Positions 23,393-35,650 of a DNA stretch of 64,000 nucleotides are shown one piece after another. The first letter of the stretch is position 1, and each line of letters opens with the position of its first letter. Below the pieces are notes generated by a model. It had not been told where the DNA came from. It made no database searches and worked only from the letters and a program-made list of their open reading frames with translations. Both the position numbers and the translations under genes were made by a program. The stretch is from Fagopyrum homotropicum. Its lineage: Eukaryota; Streptophyta; Magnoliopsida; Caryophyllales; Polygonaceae. The stretch lies in assembly GCA_033239125.1 (NCBI GenBank), contig BSWB01000008.1:16398001-16462000 (forward strand), read 5' to 3'.

Positions 23393-23790
23393 TTGAGGAG
23401 TGCTGGAGAGCCAACAACGCCAACGACCACAGGTACCATTCATATTAATGGTTTTCATGTTAGAGTTACGCATTCTTTTATATCTGATGCATGTGTAGAT
23501 AGATTGGCCTTAGTTACCGTGGAAAGTATACCCTTCTTTATAGGATTATCCGATGGGGTAAGGTTAGAGGTACACGAGAGGTTCGTGATTGCCCTATTAG
23601 ATTGGGAGGTCGAGATTGGTTAGTTGACTTCTTCGTCATGTACTTAGTACATGAAGAAGTTATTCTGGGTGTGGATTGGATGGATCGACATCGAGCAATT
23701 CTGGACATCGGCAAGAGGACAGTAACGGTAAGTACAAAGTCATGCAATGTTGAGATCTTTAGAGGATAAGACCTCGGGAAGACCGGTACA
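23393..23790 (+). pseudogene. aspartic protease region of Tekay-C, active site lost
   Basis: THSFIS and the following residues are the segment after the DSGA active-site motif of Ty3/gypsy proteases. Here the residues before THSFIS read HVRV, so the catalytic Asp is absent. The frame stops at 23621-23623, and the sequence GVDWM (about 23670-23690) resumes in another frame. It sits between gag and reverse transcriptase as expected. Confidence 0.65.
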
Positions 23791-23856
23791 GTCATCGGTG
23801 CAGTCCGAGCTGCAAGACTTATCGGTCAGGGTTGCAAGGATTTTTTATGCTATGCC

Positions 23857-25299
23857 ATGAAGGATAGTACGAGTCCATCTTTGGAGGAGATTCCAATAGC
23901 TTGCGAGTTTTCCGACGTTTTCGGAGAGCCGTCAAATTTACCTCCACAAAGGAGTGTAGACTTTGGCATTGATCTAGAGCTCGGTACGAGACCGATCTCT
24001 AAGGCTCCTTACCGTATGGCACCTATCGAGATGTTTGAGCTTAAGAAGCAGCTCGAAGAGTTAGCAGAGAAGGGCTTCATCCGCCCTAGTGTATCTCCTT
24101 GGGGTGCACCAGTACTCTTCGTCAGGAAGAAAGACGGGTCGATCAAGAATAAGTACCCATTGCCCCGTATCGACGATCTTTTGGATCAACTGCATGGAGC
24201 TTCAGTGTTTTCACGAATCGATCTGGAATCCAGATATCACCAACTGAGGGTGACGGAGCAGGACATAGCCAAGACGGCATTTTGGACCAGGTATGGCCAC
24301 TACGAGTTTGTAATGATGTCATTCGGGCTCACAAATGCGCCCGCAGTTTTCATGGAGCTGATGAACAACATCTTCATCGATTTCCTAGACTAGTTTTTAG
24401 TTGTCTTCATAGATGACATTTTGGTGTACTCTCGCAGTAGAGAGAAGCATGTAAGACACTTGAGGATTGTTCTTCAGGTTTTACAAGAGCTTTACGCCAA
24501 GCTCTCTAAGTGTGAGTTTTGGATGTCCGAGGTAGCATTCCTTGGACACATCGTTTCAGTTGAAGGTATTAAGGTAGCCCGCCAATCCTAAGAAGTATGC
24601 AACTTCTTAGGATTGACGGGCTACTACCGTCGGTTTGTTGAGGGCTTTTCAATTATCGCCCAAATGCTCACTTCCTTGCTAAGGTAGTCTACGAGATTTG
24701 TATGGTCCGAGTCGTGCCTGTAGAGCTTCGAGGAGCTGAAGAAGAGGTTGATCTCTGCTCCTATCTTAGCTCAGCCAAAGGGTATTGAGGGCTTTGTGGT
24801 TTACAGCGACACATCCAAGCTCGGCTTGGGATGTGTTCTGATGCAGCGGGGTAAGGTGATTGCTTACGCGTCTAGATAGCTGAAGACGTACGAGGAGAAT
24901 TACCCTACCCATGATCTTAAGTTGGTTGTTGTTGTTCACACTTTGAAGATCTGGAGGCATTATCTGTACGGAGCTACGTGTCAGATTTTCACAGACCATA
25001 AAAGTTTGAAGTATATATTCACTCAGCGGGAGTTGAATAACCGCTAGAGGAGATGACTAGAGTTGATCAAGGACTTTGATTTTGAGATCTTATACCACCC
25101 AGGGAAGACGAATGTGGTAGCTAATGCCCTTAGTAGGAAGACTCCCCAGGAGATGGTGATCGCTAGGGTGACAACTCAGCCTCAATTACAACGAGACCTT
25201 GCATGGCTAGAGATAGATATCCACTTTCTGGATTCTGATAGCCAGCTATCCACCTTAGAGATTCTACCTAATATGTTGGTTGAGATCCGACAGAAGTAG
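23857..25299 (+). pseudogene. pol: reverse transcriptase and RNase H of Tekay-C
   Basis: 23857-24393 encodes the N-terminal half of reverse transcriptase (KKQLEELAEKGFIRPS, SPWGAPVLFVRKKDGS, NKYPLPRIDDLLDQL, SFGLTNAPAVF) and ends at a TAG. The motif carrying CIDYR between KKDGS and NKYPLPR is missing, an in-frame loss of about 14 codons. The catalytic box VFIDDILVYS follows the stop (about 24400-24430). At 24574-24624 the coding sequence is replaced by a near-perfect inverted repeat. RNase H follows (FVVYSDTSKLGLGCVL, TDHKSLKYIFTQ, ANALSRK), with more TAG stops between 24680 and 25060. Confidence 0.88.
24574..24624 (+). repeat. near-perfect hairpin inside Tekay-C reverse transcriptase
   Basis: Arms 24574-24596 and 24602-24624 are 23 bp each and pair at 22 positions around the loop ATGCA. 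The right arm is the normal coding sequence for FLGLTGYY. The left arm is its inverted copy and replaces about 20 codons expected upstream of that motif, so it looks like a templated insertion with deletion. Confidence 0.85.
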
Positions 25300-25309
25300 G
25301 AGGGTTGCC

Positions 25310-26720
25310 CCAGCTTTGTCACAGATCCGAGACCGGATGTCTCGTGGGGAGGCACCACAGTTTGTAGTTGGTGCCGATGGGATCTTGAGACGCTAGGAGC
25401 GTGTATGTGTTCCTTCAGATCGAGATTTGAGACAAAGGATCCTTCAAGAGGCTCATTCTTCACCTTACTAAGTGTATCCCGATGCGAATAAGATGTATTA
25501 GGATATCAGACGCTCTTTCTGGTGGGGAGTTCTGAAGCCAGATGTGACGAGATATGTAGCTCAGCGTGCGACCTGTCAACATGTCAAGATCGAGCATCAT
25601 CGACCAGGAGGCGAGCTACACCCACTTCCCGTTCCTCAGTGGAAGTGGGAAGACATCTCTATGGATTTTGTCATTGGTCTGAGACCGAGTAGAGGTTTTG
25701 ATGCTATTTGGGTCATAGTGGAATGACTGACAAAGACCGCACGTTTCATTCCGATCAAGGAAACGTGGTCGGTAAGTCGATTGGTTGAGGAGTTCACGAG
25801 GCAGATAGTGAGACTTCATGGAGTACCTAGGACTATAGTCTTTGACAGAGACGGATGGTTCACTTTGAGGTTTTGGCAGCAAGTGCATGCCGCCCTAGGT
25901 ACGAGTCTGCAGTTCACGACTGCTTATCATCCTCAGAACGATGGTCAGTCCGAGCGGGCCATCCAGACTCTGGAGGACATGTTAAGATCCTGCGTGTTGG
26001 ACTGGGGACAAGTGTTGACAGATCACCTTCCCTTAGTAGAGTTTTCGTATAACAACAGTTGGCACGCATCGATCAGAATGACTCCTTATGAGGCATTATA
26101 TGGACAGAGATGCCGTACACCATTGTGTTGGGATGAGCCGAGCAGTGCTAGCAGTGTAGCACCTGAGCAGATTCAGGATGATATGACTTGAGTAGCAGTG
26201 ATCCGATAACGGATGTTAGCAGCACAAAGTCGGCAAAAGTCTCATGCAGATAAGAGGCGCATACCTCTAGAGCTCAGAGTTGGAGCTCAGGTTTGGTTAA
26301 GAGTATCCCCGACATGAGGCGTCAGACGCTTCGGTGTCAAGGGGAAGCTCAATCCCAAATACGTCGGACCTTTCGAGATTCTAGAGCGAGTTGGAGAGGC
26401 AGCATACAAACTTGCTTTGCCACCAAGGTCTGAGGGTGTTCACCCCGTCTTCCATGTGTCTCAATTACGAGAGTATGTACCAGACCCGAGACACATCGTC
26501 AGTCATGAGGATCTAGTGGTCGAGCCATACCATACGTTTGTAGAGCACCCGGTAGTTGTCTTAGAGCGTAGTACGAGACACTTGTGTTTGAAGGACATAC
26601 CGATGATGAATATATAGTGGTTGATGCGAGGAGAAAATGAGACGACTTGGGAGACAAATGATAGTATTCAGAGGAACTATCCGGAGTTTTACGCTGAGCT
26701 TGATGCACCTTTAACGTAGT
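25310..26720 (+). pseudogene. integrase and chromodomain-like C-terminus of Tekay-C
   Basis: After a degraded N-terminal region, the integrase core can be read at 25544-26191: first Asp in ISMDFVIGL, second Asp in the FDRDG segment, and Glu in QSERAIQTLEDML. A TGA lies at 25724-25726. The C-terminal part at 26417-26720 has HPVFHVSQLREYVPDP, typical of the integrase GPY/F end of chromoviruses, then a short chromodomain-like stretch (ETTWETND, YPEFY) interrupted by TAG at 26615-26617. In the family, integrase inserts the cDNA and the chromodomain biases targeting to heterochromatin. This copy is inactive. Confidence 0.87.
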
Positions 26721-26892
26721 TGTTATGTTTCGGTTTTTCTTTTGTTTACTTGCGTACGCTTTTGTGACGTTTTGAGTTATGTGCCCCGAGTGGGAATATA
26801 TGAGATGAGTTCAGATTTTCTGCGTTGTTGTTATGTGTTCTTTCGGGCTATTGTAAGTTTCGGGACAAAACTTCTTTTTTAGGGGGATCTGA

Positions 26893-28646
26893 TGTAAGAC
26901 CCCAATTCTTTGTCTTCACCACCCCGCGGTGAAAAAGGCCGCCCCAACGGCAAGCATCAGTTGTACCACCCCCGCGGTGATAGTGAGCCGCCCCTGCGGC
27001 TGGGCATTCTGCCCCTGCGAATTCGTCACAGATCGTGCCCAATTTGTTTTCGTTCATTTTATCTTCTTTCCATAGATTGAATATCCGATCTTCTATCTTA
27101 TGGGCCGGCTTCCTTATCTTCTTCCTGACCCTAGAACGCCTTTCCTTCTATCTTCCAGCTCTTTTCTATATATTCCCATCTTTTCTTCTTTTTCCCGTTT
27201 CTTGCTTACGCTTTCTTCAAGCTTCGAGTGTTGCAGCCTTACTTCATGTGACCTTGCTGAACGTGTAAGTTCATCTTTCCTTGCTTCTTCCTCAAGTTCA
27301 TGTAGTTGTTGCACGTCCTTCCTTCTGTTTCGTTTTGTTCTTTCGTTCTTCCTTTTCTTCTTCTCCAAGAATCAAGTTTGAACCTTGATTCTTGTTGGCA
27401 TCCCAGTTGTTGATGTGTTGCTGTTCTCAGGCTCTTTAGGTTGAGTCTTGACGTAGTTGGATTAAAGATTCGAGCTTTGGATCCCTTATTGAGAGTTTTT
27501 GTCAAGAGAAACCCCGATAGTGCTTGCTGTCAAGCCGCCGCCCCCGCCCCCGCCGCCCCCCGCAGCCCCCCGATAGTGCTTGCGGTTGTCTATTCTGCCG
27601 CCCCGCGTCTTTGTCTTGCCGCCCCGCGGTTCTTCTACAGTAGCTCCCATCTTTGGTGAGTTGCTTCCTTCCTTGCTTTCCTTGTTCCTTTCCTTGGTTG
27701 TTGTTGATTTTCTTTGCCCCTGAGTGTTCAGTAAGACTAGGTTGAGGCATTAACTTGTGGAGATCTCTTAGAGATCGTTGAGACTAGAAGTTATAGACTT
27801 CTAGCAGCCGTATCGTTCCTGATTCGTGATGCCTTGTGTGAATAGGCTTTCCTTGCTCCTTTCCTGCGGGAAACTGAGTCGTTCTTTGATCGATTGAGTT
27901 ACCTACGAGTGACGTAAGTCCCTTGGACTTACTTAGCTTCATTCCGTATATTGGTTTGAGTGTTTTGGCTTGTTTGTGTTGTTTATCTTCTTATAACGTG
28001 TAACCGGAATATGATGACCTTTATAATCGTAAATAGCCCAAGTGTATGATAACCGGGTGGTGACCACTTGTCTAGTTTTACAGGAGACTAGAATGTGCTC
28101 TTGCAACCCAGGACCGCATGTAAAGATAATACTGATCTATTCTTGTTGGTAGACGGAAGTGGAGGCGAGTTTTGGGAGATCTCGTGTGACAAAAGAAGTT
28201 GAATTAATAATGGATAACTTAATGAAAGATAATAACCGGTTGAGTGCGAGCATGCTATATGTTTACTTTACCTTAAGTGTGTTTGTGCCTTTACGTTCTT
28301 TGCGATATCTAGAATGTTAGCTAATGGTTTATACCGATGTTGTAGATGTTCCCCAGGCTCAGGATGTTGCTGAGTGATCCGGATGGTGTGGTCAGTCGGG
28401 GTTCCCGTACTTTATAGGATGGGATCGGGTTTATGTTTATGTTGTTGCTTTCCCTTTTGTTTTGAACTTGGATGCGAGTCTTTTACGCTTTCCTTTGTTT
28501 AAACCTTTGGTTTTATTATAAGTTTTGGTTTCATTTGTTTGTGCCTTATTGTAAGATCCGTTGTGTCGTTGCTACTCTGAGGGTCGGGACCCATTGTGAG
28601 GTCCTAGCCTAAAACGCTTCGAGTTCCCAAAACTTGGGGTGCTACA
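26893..28646 (+). repeat. 3' LTR of Tekay-C
   Basis: TGTAAGACCCC to GGTGCTACA, preceded by an AGGGGGATCTGA purine-rich tract and followed by the target duplication TTGTT. GC-rich self-complementary words lie near its start (about 26920-27020) and again at about 27530-27635 (GCCGCCCCGCGG-type). The last part holds GGGTCGGGACCCATTGTGAG, shared with the Tekay-D LTR at about 57409. Several ORFs on both strands are composition artefacts. Confidence 0.9.
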
Positions 28647-28651
28647 TTGTT

Positions 28652-29071
28652 TTTGTTTCCGGATAAATTTAGGTGGGGTTGTTTGAGGCTGGGTTACTTT
28701 GGCTTATCGGACGGTTATTTTGGGACCGGTTACTTTGAGTCATCGATTCATTTTGGGTTGTGTGACTTCGGATTTTGGGTCAGGTCAAATCACTCATTGG
28801 GTCGTTATGAGGCTATTATATTCGGGTGTAATCGGTTCGGATCATTTTCGGATTTGAGTTATATATGATTCGGGTTAAATCGATTTTAGGTTGTTTGATA
28901 TAGATGTGCTCCTTTTTCCAAAAAAAATTGGTATCGGATGGATCTGGGTTTGTTGGGTCGGTTTCCCGGTTTTGTTTAGTTTTTGTCAATTTTAGGTTTA
29001 TATGCGGTCTTACTGTTAACATCTTAGTCGGTGGCGATGTTTAACCAAGGTAGTGTACACTTGAGTCTTAA
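28652..29071. other. GT-rich degenerate sequence flanking Tekay-C
   Basis: No gene. Words such as TTCGGGT, CGGTT and TTTTGGGT recur; similar words occur left of Tekay-C (21850-21955), showing that the element split one simple-sequence-like region. Confidence 0.5.
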
Positions 29072-29471
29072 GATTTTTTTGTGTTAGAAGGAGGTTCGTT
29101 ACCCTCCACGCGTTTGGTCGTGTATCCCATAAATAAAAAAACGGCTAAGTGATCAGCACACAGAAGATAGACGGACCCCTTACATTATTAATAATAAGAT
29201 CCACTACACCACGATAAACTTAAGCCGAACAACAAGTTATAAGAAAAATAAGCTAAAAATTTGCAGGTTTATTTGCCTCGTGGTGGGCATGATGGTACTA
29301 GATAGTCCAGTCTCTTCGTAAAAAGACTTTGCACTTACGTACTAGACTAGAGAGAATGTGATGGTGAGGGAGGGTACGATCCAAAAGAATAGTCTCCAAT
29401 TGAGAATTAGATTCCAAGATAACCAATCGATAACCACTCTCCCAAACAACCTTCAGACCATATAATACACC

Positions 29472-30588
29472 TCATAGCTCAGAGACGGGTACACTACATA
29501 ACCCAAGATTGATACCAAATCCCTGCAACCATATTCCCTCATAATTCTTAGGAAACTTCCACATCAATTTTCGAATAATAGCTTTATTAAGCCATTCCAT
29601 GTCACGAAACCCAAGACCTCCGCAACTCTTGGGTTGACAAAAAAAATCTCCAGGAACAATATGCATCTTCTACTTGCCATCAACATGACCCCAAACAAAA
29701 TTCTGGATAGTCTTCTCTAAACTCAAACGAACCCCCTTCGGAATACGCAAAGAAGCCATATAATAGACCAGGAGGGAAGCAAGAATAGAATTAGCTAAAG
29801 TCACCCTACAAACAAAATTAAGTTGCTAATACCGTCATCCCATCAACCTTGCATTCATCTTATCCAATAGAGGAGTGAAAATATATTTGGTGATCCAACC
29901 TTGCAAAATAGGAACACCAAGATAGCTACCTATATTCCGGGTAACATCCACCCAACTAACCATGACCGGTTTAGTACACAAGTCTCGGGAAACATTAGGG
30001 GAAACAAATATTTAGACTTAGACGTACTCACCTTAAGACCCGAAGCTTTAAAAAAAGGTCAATGCACCCAATAATAACTCTCATCTGCACGACAGACGCT
30101 TCCGCAAACAACGTGATGTCATCAACGAAGAGCATATGGGATAAATGAGCCCCCTAGATAAAAAGATGGGCTTTCAACTCCCCTATTCAACAGACTCCGT
30201 CACCAAATAACTAAGACGCTCGACACACAACACAAAAATATAAGGAGAGATAGTATCTCCCGATCCAATACCGCGCTCTAGAAGAACCTGATCCGTCAGC
30301 TCACTATTCCAAAGGAGTTGAATCATCTTATACATAACACACTCCTTGATCATGCACACCCAACTAACCGGAAAACCAGCTTGCACCACCATGTCCTCCA
30401 CAAAGTCTCACCGGATCCTATCATATGCTTTTTCCAAATCCGACTTGAGCACCATCCATTTATTACTAGTCTTCTTCCTCATCATAGAATGAACCACCTC
30501 TTGCATAAGGACAACATTCTTCTGGATATACCTCTCCGGAAGAAATCTACCTTGTGTAGGACCTACTAAAAGATTCATAACATTATGC
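29472..30588 (-). pseudogene. LINE reverse transcriptase, C-terminal half
   Basis: From 30588 down: QGRFLPERYIQKNVVLMQEV and LKSDLEKAYDRI (palm, first Asp region), then AGFPVSWVCMIKECV and ERGIGSGDTISPYIFVLCVE, then the catalytic segment FVDDITLFAEA at about 30150-30110, where the usual FADD is FVDD. Downstream, CQPKSCGGLGFRDMEWLNKA (29640-29560) is the typical region after reverse transcriptase. The pieces are in several frames separated by stops. Confidence 0.87.
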
Positions 30589-30593
30589 ATGTG

Positions 30594-32302
30594 TGTTAGC
30601 ATGAAATATTGTGATATTTTAGGCACGTTTCTAAGTGTATTTCATCCATATTGGTGGTCATTGATAGAGCATTGAAGCATTTGTGAGCTAGTTTATCTAT
30701 ATTGTCGATATAGAGGTCTACATAAGCTTTGTGTTGATTGTAGGCAAATTAAGAGCAAAAACCGGGCGAATCAGGGGAGAATGGAGATGGATTGAGCATG
30801 TCCAAGGATTGAGGACATCACTAGGAGCTAAGGAAGATACTAAGTTGAAGAATGACACAAAATCAAGGAGAATTACGAGCCATCTACGTTCCACGCTCTA
30901 AAATACGGCCGTATTAGGATCCACGCTCTAATCCACGGCCGTGGAACTTTGGCAACACAAGCGTGGAGCATTCCAGCAACTTACACGACCGTGGAGGATT
31001 TGAAGCAACCGTGATCAAGTCCCACGCTCTAAATTACGGGCGTGGAACCTTCCACGACCGTGATCTTGGCGATCTTTTACGCAATATTTTAAGCCACGAT
31101 CTACCACGCACATGGGCCGAAGACACATTTTATCCAGCCCTATAAAAGGACGGAAGGAAAGAGATTCCGTCACCTTCGCTACCTCGCTTACACCGCCGCT
31201 TAGGGTTTGCCTACGCTTATTGCACGTGTATAGGTTTTCAGGTTGGACGTGTGGAGATTGTTATTTCGCAACGAAGATTTGCGAAGAGTTAAAGATTTGG
31301 AAGATCGTTGGTGGCGGAAGTTACGCCTTTGATTCCTAGGTTTGATTAGAAGACGGATTGACATCCCGTTCTTCGTTCTTATCTAGAATAGTTACTTGTT
31401 TGTGTTTATTATAAATTTGAGTTGCATTATCATTGTTCTTATTTGTGGACTTGAGATTGATTTGAGGTTTATTCAAGGTTTTCGGAAGTTTTCATCTTTC
31501 ATTCTTTTAAATCTTGAATTTGATATCAATATGACTGTTGTTGGCTAAAACCCTTTAGCAATTCTAAGGTGAAGGGTTGATAGTTGTGGCTTAGATGATG
31601 ATAGATCGATCATAAACAGATTGGACCCTGAGAGTTAGAGAATCGCCGACGAACCTAATCCACGGTCTGTTCTTGAGCTTCCACGGCCGTGGAACTCAAG
31701 AACTACCCGTAATTTTGTGTCAGTTACGAACCTTGCTTTTACTTTAATCCAAAGTTAAAGATTTGTTTTAACTTAGTCTTGGCTTGCCCTTTTCTAGGTG
31801 GTAGTGAAGCCTCAACAACCTCTACCTCGATTTCGAGTGTCACAACCTTAATCGGTTAAGTTAGTCTTGATCTTTGGATTACAAGTTTGGGTATTTGACG
31901 TTAATATTTACCTTTAGAATCTTTCTATACTGAAGCCTCAACAACCTTTATAGAGAGTGCCTTTGAGTGAATTATATAAGGTCTTAGAACTTCACCGTAC
32001 ATTGCCTTACATTCGTATACCTTTGCATACCTCAACTCTGTCCTTATATCTTTAGTATATCTTGAACCGATTGCCACAGCTGGATTCCTGGATCTTTAGG
32101 ATTGTTGTTTTTCCAATATTTACAAAAGCTCTTACATTTACTTGCTTGACAATTCTATAATTGGATTTAACCCCCCAAATCTCTGTGTTCGATACTCTGG
32201 AATTCTTGCTTAACTACGTCGATCCGTACACTGCGGGTTCGCTTGCTTGATTCTAGTTTTATAAATTTAAAACTTATTTGCATGCACGCTAAGTGGCAAA
32301 CA
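30594..32302 (+). repeat. Athila-A solo LTR inserted in the LINE
   Basis: TGTTAGCATG to GGCAAACA, 1709 bp, collinear with the 3' LTR at 6789-8467. Perfect target duplication ATGTG at 30589-30593 and 32303-32307. No internal element sequence is present, so it is a solo LTR left by recombination between two LTRs. A 17-bp-arm palindrome is at 31669-31703. The TATA box (CCCTATAAAAGG) lies near 31138. Confidence 0.95.
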
Positions 32303-32307
32303 ATGTG

Positions 32308-32870
32308 TTGCACCATCACCTTAGAAATGACTTTGTAGGAGACATTACAAAGAGTGATAGGTGAACTTACTGATAAAATTGGGCTTTCCAGCTTTGGCAA
32401 TAAGAGAGATCAAAGTGTCATTGAGACCCGGAGACAAAGTATACTCACTGAAAAACCTAACAACTACAACAAGAACCAAAGATCCAGCCATATGCCAATA
32501 TTTTTGGAAAAACACTAGTTGGAAACCATCCACACAAAGGGGCTTATACGGCCCTATACTTTTGATAGCAGACCAAACATCCTTCATATCAACCGGTAGG
32601 TCCAAACTAGACCAATCCTCAACCTCTACCGTCGGAAAGCCCACGGTATCTAGGATATGAGTATGCAAGGGAGTAGCATCAGAAAGACTATAGAGAGCCC
32701 GTAAATAGTCCGCCATATGAGTTGTAAGAACTTATTTATCCTCTTCTCAAACATCAAACCCGGTAATAAGCCCAATAACCCGGTTTTTACGTCGTCGAAT
32801 AGAGGTAAAAGTGTGGAAAAACCTAGTATTCCGATCACCACTACTCCCGAGATTTTTGGAACCAAATAAG
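32308..32870 (-). pseudogene. LINE reverse transcriptase, N-terminal half
   Basis: Minus-strand coding with DVWSAIKSIGPYKPLCVDGF, FFQKYWHMAG and DTLISLIAKAGKPNFISKF, the standard start of plant L1 reverse transcriptase. It is cut at 32307 by the solo LTR and continues at 30588. Confidence 0.88.
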
Positions 32871-32999
32871 CTTCTCCTTCTCTATAGTAAGATCCAAATC
32901 AAGAAAAATAGTTGCTTCCCTCCCGGAGGAGGCATGAAAAAGAAAACAAAAGAGGATTTGATTAGACACTCGGAAGCTTACTCATAACAATGTGTTTCC

Positions 33000-33760
33000 T
33001 AGAGAAAACATTTCCAAAAACAACTTATCTACATAAGTAACGCAAGCTTGAAGTTAGATAAAGCAACACTAACCTCAGGCCGATTACTCCACCCCACCTC
33101 CACTATAGACATAAAATCTTGGTGCATCATCCAAGCCACCTCAAAACGAAAAGGACGTTTGGATTTATCAACCAAAAGAGGAGAATCGGTCCGAAACAAA
33201 ATAGGCGAATGATTAAAAGAGAACCGTGAAAGATACCGAACATTAGCCCCGGGTAAAATAGCATGAGCCGCATCACTCAATAGAAGACGGTCTAACCGCT
33301 AAAGCGCATTCCCGGAACCTTGCCTACTGTAATCCCAAGTAAAATCAACCGCCCGGATCCACCAAACCAAACTTCTGCATGACACCCGCAAAACAACTAA
33401 GAATCACCATGCAGTCGACCAGACCCACTTTGACATTCATGATGATACAAAATATAATTAAAGTCCCCAACAAGAACATAGGGCTCAAAAAGTTGTCCGA
33501 AACTATTATCCAGTTGCTTTAAAAAACATTGTTGACGAGTAATATCTAGAGGAACATAAACCACAAATAGTCAAAAAGTAGAAGAACCCAAACCCACTCT
33601 AGCATGATTGAAAGAAGAACAAGAACTCACAACAAAGAGATCAACCTTCTCTTAATCCTAGAGAAGCCAAATACCACCCTCAAAAACAATAGCCTTAACA
33701 CTAAAACAAGACTTAAACCTCTTTTTTTTTGGCAAATAGCTTGAGCCCGTGCACCAAAGA
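33000..33760 (-). pseudogene. LINE AP-type endonuclease
   Basis: On the minus strand, FEGGIWLL (about 33690-33665) and VGDFNYIL (about 33474-33450) are conserved endonuclease motifs. They are followed by FTWDYSRQGSGNAL and RLDRLLLSDAAH (33340-33260) and SFNHSPILF (about 33220). The enzyme nicks the target DNA to prime reverse transcription. Stops and frame changes break it. Confidence 0.8.
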
Positions 33761-34799
33761 CATGAGGCTCAAATATAGCAAGCACATCTAAACCCGATGA
33801 TGATTACACAAACAACAGATAACACGTCACTCCAACACATTCCAAAAAAGCATATTTATAATGATAAAAAAAAAGTTAAATAGAAAGGGAACAAAAAACA
33901 TGGTAAGTCAATAGTAGCATCCATGTCCCCAAGGGAAGAGGAATGAAAATCCACCATAAGAATATCCAAAGATGAAGTGATCCACGTTACTAATACATGT
34001 TGACACTCATACATTGAAGGAGTCCCACCCTGTGAAATATCAACCACCGAGCCCGTAGATTTTGGTCGAACTTCCACCTCGGTCCATTCAAAAGCAAGCA
34101 TTGAGGAGGATTGTCCAAATACAAAGGATTGGCCTCATGTCATGATGCTTACTTGTCAGGCAAGAAGACTTTGGCTGAGTACAATCTGGATATGTGGGCT
34201 CCGTACTAGGTGCAACTTGGACGACAAAATCTTGCTTTCAGTGCCATGCTTGACGCCAATCATCGTTCTTTGCTTTAATGTTGGGGCTTCTTCTTTCTCG
34301 AAGGTATTCTAGATCTAGTACTATCATTGTTTACTATATCCTTTGCAATAAAACTCATGATCATTATCCTTCTTAGTGCCACTGGTTGATGCCATATCCA
34401 CTACTACCACTACCGGAGGAGGTACTCGCGCATGTCTATTGTTGGTGTTAGAATGTCTTGGATGTTCTTTGGGTTGAGTATGCAATTGTCTTGTAGCACG
34501 TTGTGAAGTGGTGGTGATAGGAGTGGTTTTCACCGAGTGTATATTAATAACAGGTGACACAGTAGAGCCCTTTCCATTGCAATTGGACTGAGGAGAATCC
34601 CATAACTTACTTTGTTAATCCGCAATCGTCGAGACATAATCATCTATGAGCCAAATGAGCCATCAAAATCTGGCACAATCTCCATTGGAATGACAGTTAA
34701 AGTAGCTTAAATACCATTATCAACATTACTCGGAGCTTGAACAGTGGGAGTCATAGGCATAACCTCCTCCGGAATTTGAGTAACTGAGTGCGTACAATA

Positions 34800-35330
34800 T
34801 GATGTGTAATGCCCATAGTGACCACACTAAAATGATAACATCCAATCCTTCATACTCCAAAGGACATCGACAACCATTAATAAATATCGCCTTCTTGAAG
34901 AAGCTTGTTAAGGTCGATCTCTACACATAACCATGCGAACCTACCACGGTTAAAGTTGAATGTACAAAGAACAATATTCACAAGTAGACCTACACCATTG
35001 GTCATAGTTCATATATCTCAGTATTATATCACTGCATTGGAATGTGGTGATATAAATCTATTTAGGTGTTGAAAAAATAGGTGTAGAAGTGACAAACTCT
35101 TGTGACCATTTCTTCATGATTAAACACCGGCCAAATACCGTCCATGGTCCCTCGTCAACACCATAAGTAATTCACTTTCATTGCGGAAATGATCTAGGTA
35201 ATAATTGTTATCAATTATGTCTATAAGTCACCACACTTCCACAATTCTCTAACCTTTCTCTCCACAATTGGAAAAGCAATTGGGTAGCCCAAAACTTTGA
35301 AAACAATTGAATAAGTTCATTCCGCTTCAA
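34800..35330 (-). pseudogene. LINE ORF1-type nucleic-acid-binding protein
   Basis: Minus-strand pieces resemble the DUF4283/zinc-knuckle ORF1 of plant LINEs: DEGPWTVFGRCL (about 35150-35115), RFAWLCVEIDLNKLL (about 34945-34900) and CGHYGHYTSYC (about 34830-34795), the end of a CCHC knuckle. The frame is heavily interrupted. Confidence 0.65.
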
Positions 35331-35650
35331 GTGAACGTGCAAGTTAAGGGGAAATAGTAATTACCGGATCACCATTTTTACCATAAGGATAACTTGTTGT
35401 TATTTGTCCATTACTTGATTCTCGGAGGAAGTCACAAAAGTGTTACCACTAGTAATATCCTTCCAATCTTAGGAGTCAAAACAAAACCATCATTCGCTCC
35501 AACAATAGCCGGTGTGGCATTAACAACAGAAGAAGGTTCAGTAGGTGCCACATACATAGAGGGTACCCACATAAGACTCAACGGGGACAATAGCCGCATC
35601 ATGACGGTAGTCTGTCTATCGGTTTGACCGGTCTTTCTCTTTTTTTTTTT

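Larger units (their letters stand above)
21961..28646 (+). mobile_element. Tekay/Del-type chromovirus C (Ty3/gypsy), defective
   Basis: Bounded by a perfect 5-bp target duplication TTGTT (21956-21960 and 28647-28651). The 3' LTR spans 26893-28646 (TGTAAGACCCC to GGTGCTACA). At the 5' end only the first 37 bp of the LTR remain (21961-21997); the rest of the LTR, the primer-binding site and the gag start are deleted. The internal part holds gag with a zinc knuckle, protease, reverse transcriptase, RNase H, integrase and a C-terminal chromodomain-like region, all broken by many stop codons, often TAG. The order and the YPLPRIDDLLDQL-type reverse transcriptase point to the Tekay/Del chromovirus lineage. 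Confidence 0.92.
29072..35650 (-). mobile_element. LINE-type non-LTR retrotransposon, minus strand, split by a solo LTR
   Basis: Read on the minus strand from about 35650, the order is ORF1 RNA-binding protein (35330-34800), AP endonuclease (about 33750-33000), reverse transcriptase (32870-32308, then 30588-30100) and a C-terminal region (to about 29470). That is the plant L1 layout. The T-run at 29072-29079 on the plus strand may be the poly(A) tail. The Athila-A solo LTR at 30594-32302 is inserted in the reverse transcriptase with the target duplication ATGTG. All ORFs are broken. The usual RNase H domain of some plant LINEs is not visible. Confidence 0.88.

Noticed and set aside
27035..27750. 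Several ORFs of 70-90 codons on both strands.
   Set aside because: They lie in the Tekay-C LTR and reflect CT-rich composition; no domain or conservation is visible.
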